From Ideonella oryzae (GTDB lineage Bacteria > Pseudomonadota > Gammaproteobacteria > Burkholderiales > Burkholderiaceae_C), in the NCBI RefSeq assembly GCF_024055665.1, contig NZ_JAMXMC010000002.1:248001-312000 (forward strand): 64,000 bases of DNA, in the 5' to 3' direction. Position numbers and translations under genes: made by a program. Shown piece after piece: positions 20,027-26,931 of the stretch (position 1 is its first letter; each line of letters starts with the position of its first letter). The notes under the pieces were generated by a model. It saw only the letters and a program-made list of their open reading frames with translations. It was not told the DNA's origin and ran no database searches.

Positions 20027-20386
20027 TTGGACCTGCAACTGCCCATCAAGATCGTTGACGAACTGGCCGAGACCATCGTCGAGTCCACCGGCATCCTCGA
20101 CCTCGCCAGCGGCGAAATCCGCAGCGTGGTGCTGAGCGAGGACAACGATCCGCCCTACAGTGGCTTCCCGGCCGAGGACGCCGAGTACGAATTCACCTGC
20201 GGCATGCTGTCCAACGGCAGCAAGGAAGTCGAGTTCCGTATCGAGGTCGACGTGGTCGGCCGCAAGTACTCGGTGACGCCCTCGGAACTGCTGGAGCTCA
20301 AGGGCCGCGCCGCCCGCCTGTTCTCGGCCGCACCCGAGGCACCCGCCGCCGCACCGGCCAAGAAGGGCCGCAAGCCGCGCGACTGA
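20027..20386 (+). CDS. Conserved small protein of unknown function, TTG start
   Basis: A 119-residue soluble protein that I do not recognise. It starts M(TTG)DLQLPIKIVDELAETIVE, continues with an acidic middle section (SEDNDPPYSGFPAEDAEYEF) and an EVEFRIEVDVVGRKYSVTPSEL strand/helix pair, and ends in an Ala/Pro/Lys-rich basic tail (APAKKGRKPRD). The basic tail after an acidic body suggests nucleic-acid or ribosome contact, but that is inference. The TACAAT -10 box at 19987 puts the RNA start downstream of the longer GTG alternative at 19964. It stands alone between a lipoprotein gene and argJ. Confidence 0.6.
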   Translation: MDLQLPIKIVDELAETIVESTGILDLASGEIRSVVLSEDNDPPYSGFPAEDAEYEFTCGMLSNGSKEVEFRIEVDVVGRKYSVTPSELLELKGRAARLFSAAPEAPAAAPAKKGRKPRD

Positions 20387-20447
20387 GTGCGGCTCTGAGT
20401 GCCGCTGCCCGCGCCGGGCAGACACCGATCCGACACCGGCCGGCTCC

Positions 20448-20453
20448 TACAAT
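20448..20453 (+). promoter_or_regulatory. -10 box TACAAT of argJ
   Basis: A 17-base string (CTCCTACAATGCCGGCA) is shared exactly with the ubiJ promoter at 33667-33683. The implied transcription start near 20460 leaves an untranslated leader of about 94 nt before argJ. Confidence 0.5.
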
Positions 20454-20469
20454 GCCGGCACCTGATGCC

Positions 20470-20507
20470 CCAGGGCGCCCCACGCTGCACAGCGCGGGGC
20501 GCCCTGG
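20470..20507 (+). promoter_or_regulatory. Strong hairpin in the argJ leader
   Basis: Two perfect complementary 12-base arms (20470-20481 and 20496-20507; ccagggcgcccc and its complement) enclose a smaller cgct/agcg stem with a GCAC loop. The hairpin lies wholly within the predicted argJ 5' leader. There is no U-run immediately after it (tctcattcc follows, with a tttt only 22 nt on), so a plain intrinsic terminator is doubtful. Attenuation, RNA stability or protein binding are possible. Confidence 0.6.
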
Positions 20508-20553
20508 TCTCATTCCAGCCCCTGTTTTCTTCACCACCGCCTGAGCGACCGCC

Positions 20554-21783
20554 ATGCCTGTGAATCTGCAAGCCCCTGTTCCCGAGCAACTCCATCCCGT
20601 GGCCGGCGTGCGCCTGGGCATTGCCGAAGCCGGGGTGCGCAAGGCCAACCGCAAGGACCTGGTGGTGATCGAACTGGCCGAGGGCTCGGCCGTGGCCGGC
20701 GTGTTCACCCAGAACCGCTACTGTGCCGCGCCGGTGCAGGTCTGCCGTGAGCACCTGTCCGCCGGCAGCGCCATCCGCGCGCTGGTGATCAACACCGGCA
20801 ACGCCAATGCCGGCACCGGTGCCGACGGCCTGGCGCGGGCCCGCCGCACCGCCGCAGCCCTGGCCGCCCAGGTGGGCGTGCAGCCGCAGCAGGTGCTGCC
20901 GTTTTCCACCGGCGTGATCATGGAAACCCTGCCGGTCGAGCGCATCGAAGCCGGTTTGCCGGCGGCCCTGGCCGATCTGTCCGCCTCGAACTGGGGCCGT
21001 GCCGCCGAAGGCATCATGACCACCGACACCCTGCCCAAGGCCGCTTCGCGCCAGGTGCAGATCGGTGGCAAGACGGTCACCGTCACCGGCATCTCCAAGG
21101 GCGCCGGCATGATCCGCCCCAACATGGCCACGATGCTGGGCTTCATCGCCACGGATGCGGTGATCGCTCCGGCCCTGCTGCAGCCGCTGGTCAAGGCCGC
21201 GGCCGGTGCCTCGTTCAACCGCATTACCATCGACGGCGACACCTCCACCAACGACAGCTTCGTGCTGATCGCCACCCGCCAGGCCGGCCACGCCGAGATC
21301 ACCGCGCTGGACAGCGCCGAGGGCCAGGCCCTGCAGTCGGCCGTGTTCGCCGTGGCCCAGCAACTGGCCCAGGCCATCGTGCGTGACGGCGAAGGCGCCA
21401 CCAAGTTCATCACCGTGCAGATCGAGGGTGGACAGACCGAGGCCGAGTGCCAGCTGGCGGCCTATGCCATCGCCCACTCGCCCCTGGTCAAGACGGCCTT
21501 CTTCGCCAGCGACCCCAATCTGGGCCGCATCCTCTGCGCGGTCGGCTACGCCGGCATCGCCGATCTGGACCAGACCCGCATCGAGATGTTCCTGGACGAC
21601 GTCCATGTGGTGACCCAGGGCGGCCGCAACCCGAGCTACCGGGAAGAGGACGGCCAGCGCGTGATGAAGCAGGCCGAGATCACCGTGCGCGTGCACCTGG
21701 GCCGCGGCACCGCCAGCGCCACCGTCTGGACCTGCGACCTCTCGCACGACTACGTCAGCATCAACGCCGACTATCGCTCCTGA
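20554..21783 (+). CDS. argJ: Bifunctional ornithine acetyltransferase / N-acetylglutamate synthase
   Basis: A 409-residue ArgJ of the arginine pathway. It moves the acetyl group from N-acetylornithine to glutamate and in many species also makes N-acetylglutamate from acetyl-CoA. The self-cleavage site is the Ala-Thr bond in [13 protein letters not shown] (A192/T193), where Thr193 becomes the nucleophile of the beta chain. Other conserved blocks are [23 protein letters not shown] and [11 protein letters not shown]. Start ATG 20554. No other arg gene is near. It converges with the methyltransferase gene, with only 5 bp between the stops. Confidence 0.96.
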   Translation: MPVNLQAPVPEQLHPVAGVRLGIAEAGVRKANRKDLVVIELAEGSAVAGVFTQNRYCAAPVQVCREHLSAGSAIRALVINTGNANAGTGADGLARARRTAAALAAQVGVQPQQVLPFSTGVIMETLPVERIEAGLPAALADLSASNWGRAAEGIMTTDTLPKAASRQVQIGGKTVTVTGISKGAGMIRPNMATMLGFIATDAVIAPALLQPLVKAAAGASFNRITIDGDTSTNDSFVLIATRQAGHAEITALDSAEGQALQSAVFAVAQQLAQAIVRDGEGATKFITVQIEGGQTEAECQLAAYAIAHSPLVKTAFFASDPNLGRILCAVGYAGIADLDQTRIEMFLDDVHVVTQGGRNPSYREEDGQRVMKQAEITVRVHLGRGTASATVWTCDLSHDYVSINADYRS

Positions 21784-21788
21784 GCGGG

Positions 21789-22553
21789 TCAGGCCGGTGC
21801 CGCGGGCTTGCGCCCCAGCAGCACCGGCTGGAACAGCACGTCGTCGCGGCGCTCGATGGCCTCGAAGCCGGCCTCGGCCATCAGCTGCGTCAGGCGGTCC
21901 AGCGTGATGGCCCGGTAGCGGCTGTGCAGCACCTCGGTGTCGCAGTGGCCGTCGGGGTGCTCCACCGTGCGGTACAGGCGCAGGTCGTAGCAGTCGCCAT
22001 CCCACTCCCAGACCTGCACCGCCAGGAAACGCCGACCCTCGGCATCCCGCCGGGCGCCGTAGGGCCGCACATCCGGGCTCACACGGGGGATGGCGGCGTA
22101 GTCGCGCACCGAGATCAGCAGCAGACCGCCCGGCCGCAGGCAGCGCCAGGCACTGGCAAAGGCCTGCAGGATCTCTGCGTCGCTGAGCAGATGGGGAAGG
22201 CTGTTGTCGCAGGCCAGCACCGCAGCCTGGCTGCTGGAGGCCGTGCCGGACAGGCTGCGCAGGTCGTCCACCCGTAGCGTGGCGTGCAGGTTGCGTGCAT
22301 CCAGCTCCTGTTGCAGGCGCGTCACCGCGCCGGGTGAAAGGTCGGATGCCGTGAGGGCGAAGCCCTGCGCGATCAAGCCCAGGGTCTGGGTGCCGATGCC
22401 GCAGGCGGCGTCCAGCACGGGATCACCCGGCGCCACGCCGTGCGCGTGCAGCACCGCAGCCAGGGCGGCCCCTTGCCGCGCCACGGCGCGCTCCCAATCC
22501 GGGTAGAGCAGGTGGTAGTCAGGGGCCAGCCGGTCGTAGAAGGCGGTGTCCAT
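21789..22553 (-). CDS. Class I SAM-dependent methyltransferase
   Basis: A 254-residue protein with an N-terminal FYDRLAPDYHLLYPDW segment and the SAM-binding motif I VLDAACGIGTQTLGL (about residues 46-60). A LTASDLSPGAV motif follows, then an Asp-rich ACDNSLPHLL motif IV and the post-motif LRPGGLLLISVRDY. Such stand-alone methyltransferases act on small molecules or proteins, and the substrate is not predictable here. Start ATG 22553. It lies just downstream of the bactofilin cluster on the same strand (17 bp from the last bactofilin stop), so it may be a distal member of that transcript. Confidence 0.85.
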   Translation of the reverse strand: MDTAFYDRLAPDYHLLYPDWERAVARQGAALAAVLHAHGVAPGDPVLDAACGIGTQTLGLIAQGFALTASDLSPGAVTRLQQELDARNLHATLRVDDLRSLSGTASSSQAAVLACDNSLPHLLSDAEILQAFASAWRCLRPGGLLLISVRDYAAIPRVSPDVRPYGARRDAEGRRFLAVQVWEWDGDCYDLRLYRTVEHPDGHCDTEVLHSRYRAITLDRLTQLMAEAGFEAIERRDDVLFQPVLLGRKPAAPA

Positions 22554-22570
22554 CGCCGGCCCGCGTCAGC

Positions 22571-22990
22571 TCAGTAGGGTGCAGGTGAGGGCGCGTCCAG
22601 CTCGCCGCGGTATTCCACCTTGCCCTTGAGCTTGGCGCGCGGGTGCACGTCCAGCTGGGCGTCGTAGAGCGCGTCGCCGATCAGCGTGCCGCTGCCGGTG
22701 ATCTCCAGCGTCTGGCGGGCGATGACGGTGCCCTGGACCCGGCCTTCGATCAGCACGTGGTCGGCCTCGATGGTGGTCTGCTCCACCCGGCCGCCCGGGC
22801 CGATGTGGACCGTGCCGCCCTGGGCCACCTGGATGCCGCCCTTGAGCACGCCGTCGATGCGCAGCCCCAGGCCTTGCTGGGCGCTGAACGAGCCTTCGAA
22901 CACGGCGCCTTCGGCGATCAGGCTGGAGATGGCGTTCAGGGCCTCGACGGGTACCAGGCGGGGGCTGAAGTTCGGGGTGGTGTCGGACAT
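22571..22990 (-). CDS. Bactofilin 3 (polymer-forming cytoskeletal protein)
   Basis: A 139-residue protein with a central right-handed beta-helix-like run: GAVFEGSFSAQQGLGLRIDG, then VLKGGIQVAQGGTVHIGPGG and VLIEGRVQGTVIARQTLEI. It is flanked by short proline-rich ends, the bactofilin pattern. Bactofilins polymerise without nucleotides into membrane-associated filaments that position cell-wall enzymes, chromosomes or surface structures. It is the most downstream of three bactofilins in this minus-strand cluster and the most canonical of them. It is 91 bp from the preceding small membrane-protein gene. Confidence 0.88.
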   Translation of the reverse strand: MSDTTPNFSPRLVPVEALNAISSLIAEGAVFEGSFSAQQGLGLRIDGVLKGGIQVAQGGTVHIGPGGRVEQTTIEADHVLIEGRVQGTVIARQTLEITGSGTLIGDALYDAQLDVHPRAKLKGKVEYRGELDAPSPAPY

Positions 22991-23081
22991 GGGCGGACCG
23001 TGCGTGGGGGGGCGAGAGCCTCAGGTGGAAATCATTGTGCCGCAGGGGCAGCGGCGGCTTGTGAGCGGGTGTGCGGTGGCG

Positions 23082-23315
23082 TCAGTGTGCACCCAGCCAG
23101 GGCGCGAGCCAACCGCTGCGCCAGGCCCAGGTGGCGGCGACCAGCAGCGCCGGGGTGCCGGCCCATAGCAGCCCTCGGCCCAGGGCCCAGCGCCATTGGC
23201 GGGCACGCAGGCGCCGGCGCGCCAGCGGGGCCGCCTGGGCCTGGGCGCAGGCCAGGGCCTGTTGGCGCAGGCTTTCCCGATCCAGCAGGCGCGCTGTGGG
23301 TTCAGGTGGCGTCAT
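23082..23315 (-). CDS. Small single-span membrane protein in bactofilin operon
   Basis: A 77-residue protein with an N-terminal hydrophilic half (MTPPEPTARLLDRESLRQQ) rich in Ala/Gln/Arg, a very basic stretch (LARRRLRARQWRW) and one C-terminal membrane span (GRGLLWAGTPALLVAATWAW). It matches no family I know. The basic stretch before the span predicts an N-in orientation, leaving the soluble part in the cytosol where bactofilin filaments form. The start overlaps the end of the second bactofilin by 14 bp. I infer a bactofilin membrane adaptor. Confidence 0.65.
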   Translation of the reverse strand: MTPPEPTARLLDRESLRQQALACAQAQAAPLARRRLRARQWRWALGRGLLWAGTPALLVAATWAWRSGWLAPWLGAH

Positions 23316-23784
23316 GGCCGGAGGCCGGTGCGGCGCTGACCCGTTCGACCTGGGCGTTCAGCTCGGCACCGTTGACCTGCAGCTGGCCGTAGCGCAGCCG
23401 CCCGCTGACCACTGCGCTGGCATGCAGCGCCGCGCGGCCGCCGGAGACATCCAGGTCGCCTTCGGCATGGCCCAGCACCGACAGGCTGCGGGCCTGCAGC
23501 TCGCCCTGAAGATGACCGGTCTCGGCGATGGTGACATGGCCCTCGCTGCCAGGGGTGCGCACGCGGCCGTGCAATTCGCCGGCCACGGTCAAGCTGCCTT
23601 CCAGCGTGACCAGGCCCTCGAAACGCCAGCCGGCGGCCAGCTGCGAATGGCGCGGGGCCGAGGGCAGGGGCGCGGCCGGCGCCAGGGTGGGCAGGTCCAG
23701 CGTCGGCAGGTGGCTGAGGTCGGGCAGGGCGGCGCCCAGGGGGATGCGCGGCGGAAAGGACGGTTCGGGAGATTCGGTGTCCAT
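23302..23784 (-). CDS. Bactofilin 2, divergent
   Basis: A 160-residue bactofilin-type protein. A long Pro/Leu-rich N-terminal arm (residues 1-50, with repeated LP and LPTL turns) precedes a beta-helix core with regular strand/Gly turns: WRFEGLVTLEGSLTVAGELH, then GHVTIAETGHLQGELQARSL and VLGHAEGDLDVSGG. The core is shorter and less regular than in the downstream bactofilin. The arm could be the membrane- or partner-binding peptide that many bactofilins carry at the N terminus. It lies 6 bp after the first bactofilin stop. Confidence 0.75.
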   Translation of the reverse strand: MDTESPEPSFPPRIPLGAALPDLSHLPTLDLPTLAPAAPLPSAPRHSQLAAGWRFEGLVTLEGSLTVAGELHGRVRTPGSEGHVTIAETGHLQGELQARSLSVLGHAEGDLDVSGGRAALHASAVVSGRLRYGQLQVNGAELNAQVERVSAAPASGHDAT

Positions 23785-23790
23785 CGGGGA

Positions 23791-24225
23791 TCAGGCCATG
23801 GTGTCCAGCACGGGCAGCAGGCGCTCGCGCTGGAGGGTGCGGAAGGGGCCCTGCATCACCCCGCCTTCGTACAGGCGCAGGCGGGCGGCGCTGAGGCTGC
23901 CGGTGCAGACGCCGGTGCTGGCCACCTGCACGGTGCCCAGGCATTCGACGGCGGTGCTCGCGTCGGTGTCGTCGGCCACGCCGCCCAGGTGGCCCAGCAC
24001 GATCAGGTCACCCAGGATGCGGAAGCGCCCCTGCAGCTGGCCGGTGTGCCAGATGACCAGGCGGCCGGCGATCTCGCCCTGGCCGCGCAGCGTGCCTTGC
24101 AGCAGCAGGCCGCCTTTGAAATTCAGCGTGCCTTCCAGCACGGTGCCCTCGGCCACCCGGTTGACGATGTGCATCGCCACCGGATCCAGCACCAGGCTGT
24201 CCTGGGGTGGGGTGGGGGCGCTCAT
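23791..24225 (-). CDS. Bactofilin 1
   Basis: A 144-residue bactofilin. After MSAPTPPQDSLVLDPVAMH comes IVNRVAEGTVLEGTLNFKGG, then LLLQGTLRGQGEIAGRLVIW and RILGDLIVLGHLGG, the repeating beta-helix. The ATG at 24225 overlaps the stop of the preceding membrane-protein gene by 4 bp (ATGA). A longer open frame upstream lacks similarity. Its VAEGTVLEG phrase matches the AEGAVFEG of the 22571 bactofilin, which supports common ancestry. Confidence 0.85.
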   Translation of the reverse strand: MSAPTPPQDSLVLDPVAMHIVNRVAEGTVLEGTLNFKGGLLLQGTLRGQGEIAGRLVIWHTGQLQGRFRILGDLIVLGHLGGVADDTDASTAVECLGTVQVASTGVCTGSLSAARLRLYEGGVMQGPFRTLQRERLLPVLDTMA

Positions 24226-24557
24226 CCCGGACCTCCGGCGCTCCAGCGGGCCAGGGCCCAGACACCACCGGCCAGCAGGGCGCTCCAGCCCAGCCACAGG
24301 GCCGCCAGCAGGCGTCGGCGCAGGCGGGGCAGGGTGGCCAGGTCCAGGGGTTGGCCGGCCAGGGCGGCGGCCGGATGGTCCTGGCCCAGCCCACGGGCCA
24401 GCCCGGCCAGCAGCCGGCTGCGGTCACCCAGACCCTCCAGCCACAGGGCGCGGTCCGAGACTTCGCGCACCCCCTGGCCGGGGCCAAGGGTCAGCGGCGT
24501 GGCCGGGCCCACCACCTGTTCGGTCAGGTAGCGGTCAAGAGGGTCGGGGGCGGACAT
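24222..24557 (-). CDS. Single-span membrane protein, first gene of bactofilin operon
   Basis: A 111-residue protein starting MSAPDPLDRYLTEQVVGPAT. A predicted soluble domain of about 80 residues (contains REVSDRALWLEGLGDRSRL) is followed by a basic LPRLRRRLL stretch and one C-terminal membrane span (LAALWLGWSALLAGGVWAL). The architecture resembles the 77-residue protein in the same operon. I know no family for it. An upstream ATG at 24617 adds 20 unconserved residues and is rejected. The -10 box at 24564 puts transcription at or next to this ATG. I infer a membrane-linked partner of the bactofilins. Confidence 0.6.
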   Translation of the reverse strand: MSAPDPLDRYLTEQVVGPATPLTLGPGQGVREVSDRALWLEGLGDRSRLLAGLARGLGQDHPAAALAGQPLDLATLPRLRRRLLAALWLGWSALLAGGVWALARWSAGGPG

Positions 24558-24563
24558 CCCGTG

Positions 24564-24569
24564 ATTATT
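24564..24569 (-). promoter_or_regulatory. -10 box AATAAT of the bactofilin operon
   Basis: On the minus strand AATAAT is followed by six bases (cacggg) and then the ATG of the first gene. Transcription would begin at the start codon, predicting a leaderless mRNA. Confidence 0.4.
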
Positions 24570-24625
24570 GCGGAGCCGTGACCTTGTCCCGGCGGGGCGC
24601 TGTGTCGGCGCCGCCACGGCGCTGC

Positions 24626-24631
24626 TAGCAT
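24626..24631 (+). promoter_or_regulatory. -10 box TAGCAT for the MFS exporter
   Basis: In gctgcTAGCATcgttgcc the box matches the TAnnAT form used across the window. The implied leader is about 56 nt and contains the purine-rich RBS region (aagagaaagagaac) before ATG 24694. Confidence 0.4.
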
Positions 24632-24693
24632 CGTTGCCCGCCTGCGCGCCCTACCCGGGTGCAGGGCACCCCAAGAGAAAGAGAACGTGACCC

Positions 24694-26010
24694 ATGAGGT
24701 CCTGGTGGATGGCTTTGCGCGCGCGGATCCGGCTCGCGCCCGATGATCTGTTGCGTGACCCGACCTACAGACGGCTCTGGTCCTCGATCCTGATCAGCTC
24801 CCTGGGCACCCAGGTGACCCTGCTGGCGGTGCCGCTGACGGCGGCCGTGCTGCTGCATGCCTCACCCACCCAGATGGGCTGGCTGACCACCATGGAGCTG
24901 CTGCCCTTCCTGCTGTTCTCCCTGCCCACCGGGGTGTGGCTGGACCGGGTGCGCAAGCTGCCGGTCTACATCGCCGGTGAGCTGAGCCTGGCCCTGGTGG
25001 TGGCCACCGTGCCGCTGGCCTGGTGGCTGGGCTGGCTGCAGATGGGCTGGCTCTATGCGGTGGCCTTCGTGATCGGCGCGGTCAACACCACGGCCGGCTC
25101 GGCCTCGCAGATCGTGCTGACCCAGGTGGTGGAGCGCGACCGGCTGGTGGAGGCCCACGCCAAGAACGCGCTGGCCAACTCCGGGGCCGAGGTGGCCGGG
25201 CCGGCGGTGGCTGGGGCGCTGATCCGGGCCCTGGGTGCGCCGCTGGCGCTGCTGGTCAACGCGGTGCTGCTGATCGGCTCGGCGGCCATCCTGCGGCTGA
25301 TCCGGGTGCAGGAGACGCTGCGCCCGGCGCAGGCCGACAGCTTCTGGCGCGACCTGCGGGCTGGCCTGTCCTTTGTGCGCCAGCAGCGTCTGCTGGTGAC
25401 GCTGGCCGCCTGCGTGGGGGCTTGGCAGTTGAGCAATCAGTGCGCCAATGTGGTCCAGATCCTCTTTGCCACCCGCCGCCTGGGCCTGAGCGAGCAGGCG
25501 GTGGGCCTGAGCTATGTGGCCCTGGGTGCGGGCACGGTGACGGCCAGCTTGCTGGGTGACCGGCTCAGCCGCCGCCTGGGGCCGGGCCCGGCGCTGGTCA
25601 CGGGCTTCGCCTGCACCGCCGCGGGCTGGCTGTTGCTGGCGCTGGCCCCGGTGGGGCCGCTGGGCGTGGCCGCCTTCGTGGCCTGCCTGAGCCTGTTTGG
25701 GGCCGGGGCCATCTTCATCTTCATCAACTTCATCGCGTTGCGCCAGGCCGTCACGCCCGAGCCGCTGCTGGGCCGCATGACCAGCGTGATGCGCTGGCTG
25801 ATCCTGCTGCCTTCGGTGCCCGGCGCCATGCTGGGGGGCTGGCTGGGCGAGCATGTCAGCCTGCGGGCGGCCCTGGGCTTTGCCGGCGCCAGCTGCGCGC
25901 TGCTGGCACTGGTGGCTTGGCGCCTGCCACGCATCCAGGCGGTGCGGGAACTGCCTTCGGTGGATAGCCCGGCACGGCGGCTGGAAGCGGTGGACGAGGG
26001 GGTGGCCTGA
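24694..26010 (+). CDS. MFS transporter, EntS-like subgroup
   Basis: A 438-residue inner-membrane protein with about 10-12 hydrophobic spans. After a cytosolic RLAPDDLLRDPTYRRLW start comes a first span, then the MFS loop-2 motif as LPTGVWLDRVRKLPVY, and a second-half DRLSRRLGPG equivalent. The overall type is the EntS/MdtG-like DHA3 subgroup used for siderophore or drug export. The substrate cannot be set. It is divergent from the bactofilin operon (136 bp apart) and convergent with ugpQ. The C-terminal tail is short and charged. Confidence 0.85.
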   Translation: MRSWWMALRARIRLAPDDLLRDPTYRRLWSSILISSLGTQVTLLAVPLTAAVLLHASPTQMGWLTTMELLPFLLFSLPTGVWLDRVRKLPVYIAGELSLALVVATVPLAWWLGWLQMGWLYAVAFVIGAVNTTAGSASQIVLTQVVERDRLVEAHAKNALANSGAEVAGPAVAGALIRALGAPLALLVNAVLLIGSAAILRLIRVQETLRPAQADSFWRDLRAGLSFVRQQRLLVTLAACVGAWQLSNQCANVVQILFATRRLGLSEQAVGLSYVALGAGTVTASLLGDRLSRRLGPGPALVTGFACTAAGWLLLALAPVGPLGVAAFVACLSLFGAGAIFIFINFIALRQAVTPEPLLGRMTSVMRWLILLPSVPGAMLGGWLGEHVSLRAALGFAGASCALLALVAWRLPRIQAVRELPSVDSPARRLEAVDEGVA

Positions 26011-26019
26011 TCCTCCGGG

Positions 26020-26769
26020 TCAGGGCCCCAGCGTGTCCGTGATGATGCGATCCACCCCCAGCGCCCACAGGGTGTCGGCCCGGGGAGCCTCGTTGACCGT
26101 GTAGACCCAGCAGGCCAGGCCATGGGCGCGCACGCTGCGCAGGGTGTCCGCGTCTATCAGCCGGTGGTTCAGCACCACGCCCTGACAGCCCAGGGCCTGC
26201 GCCTGAGCCATCCAGCCCGGCGTCAGCGCGTCCAGCAGCAGGGCGCGGGGCAGTTCGGGGGCGGTGGCCGCCGCTGCCGCAAGGGCCGGGAACTGGAAGG
26301 AGGACAGCCAGGGCGCCGGGGTGCCGGTGTTCCAGAGCTGCCGCACCGCGCCCGCGACCGTCAGGCCCGTCAACTCGGCTTGCCCGGGCAGCGGCTTGAG
26401 TTCGAGATTGATGTGCAAGCCTTCGGCATTCGCGAAGGCGGCCAGCGCCGCCAGCCGGGCGGGGGGCTCGCCGGCCCAGCCGGGGCCGCACCAGGCGCCG
26501 GCGTCCAGTCGGGACAGGGTGGCCCAGTCCGCCGCCGCGGCCGGGCCCTGGCCCGAGGTGGTGCGCTCCAGGGTGTCGTCGTGCAGCAGATAGGGTTCGC
26601 CGTCGGCGGCCAGCTTCACGTCGCACTCGAAGGCCCGGTAGCCCAGTTGCCAGCCGTGGCGGAAGGCCGCCAGGGTGTTTTCCGGGGCCCGGCGGCCGGC
26701 GCCGCGGTGGGCGATCCAGCGCGGCCAGGTGACCGCGGCGGGGGAGAGGAGGCGCTCGGACGATGGCAT
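26020..26769 (-). CDS. ugpQ: Glycerophosphodiester phosphodiesterase
   Basis: A 249-residue cytosolic GDPD-family enzyme with WIAHRGAGRRAPENTLAAF (catalytic His, Glu and Asn), AFECDVKLAADGEPYLLHDD (metal ligands and second His), LERTTSG, INLELKP and the closing CWVYTVNEAPRADTLWALGV and DRIITD. It splits glycerophosphodiesters to glycerol-3-phosphate and an alcohol. There is no signal peptide, consistent with the UgpQ rather than the GlpQ type. I chose the ATG at 26769 (MPSSERLLSP); an ATG at 26820 adds a Pro-rich leader and is less likely. No ugp transporter genes are nearby. Confidence 0.9.
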   Translation of the reverse strand: MPSSERLLSPAAVTWPRWIAHRGAGRRAPENTLAAFRHGWQLGYRAFECDVKLAADGEPYLLHDDTLERTTSGQGPAAAADWATLSRLDAGAWCGPGWAGEPPARLAALAAFANAEGLHINLELKPLPGQAELTGLTVAGAVRQLWNTGTPAPWLSSFQFPALAAAAATAPELPRALLLDALTPGWMAQAQALGCQGVVLNHRLIDADTLRSVRAHGLACWVYTVNEAPRADTLWALGVDRIITDTLGP

Positions 26770-26854
26770 GGGGCAGATGGGCGCGGCGGGTGGGCGAGGT
26801 GGCGGGACCGGGCACAGCATGCCATGCCCCAGAGGCGGGCTTTCCCCCGGACGG

Positions 26855-26860
26855 TATCAT
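26855..26860 (+). promoter_or_regulatory. -10 box TATCAT for the FAD/Fe-S oxidoreductase
   Basis: In ccggacggTATCATtcgtg the box predicts a transcript start near 26867 and a leader of about 65 nt before ATG 26932. Confidence 0.45.
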
Positions 26861-26931
26861 TCGTGCCCTCGTGCCCCTGACAGGTGCGTGCGGCCGGATC
26901 CCCCGGTCCTCCCGCTTTTTGCCTGCCCGCC

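Noticed and set aside
24222-24297. Upstream ATG at 24297 for bactofilin 1
   Set aside because: The extra 24 codons lie inside the preceding membrane-protein gene and show no bactofilin features.
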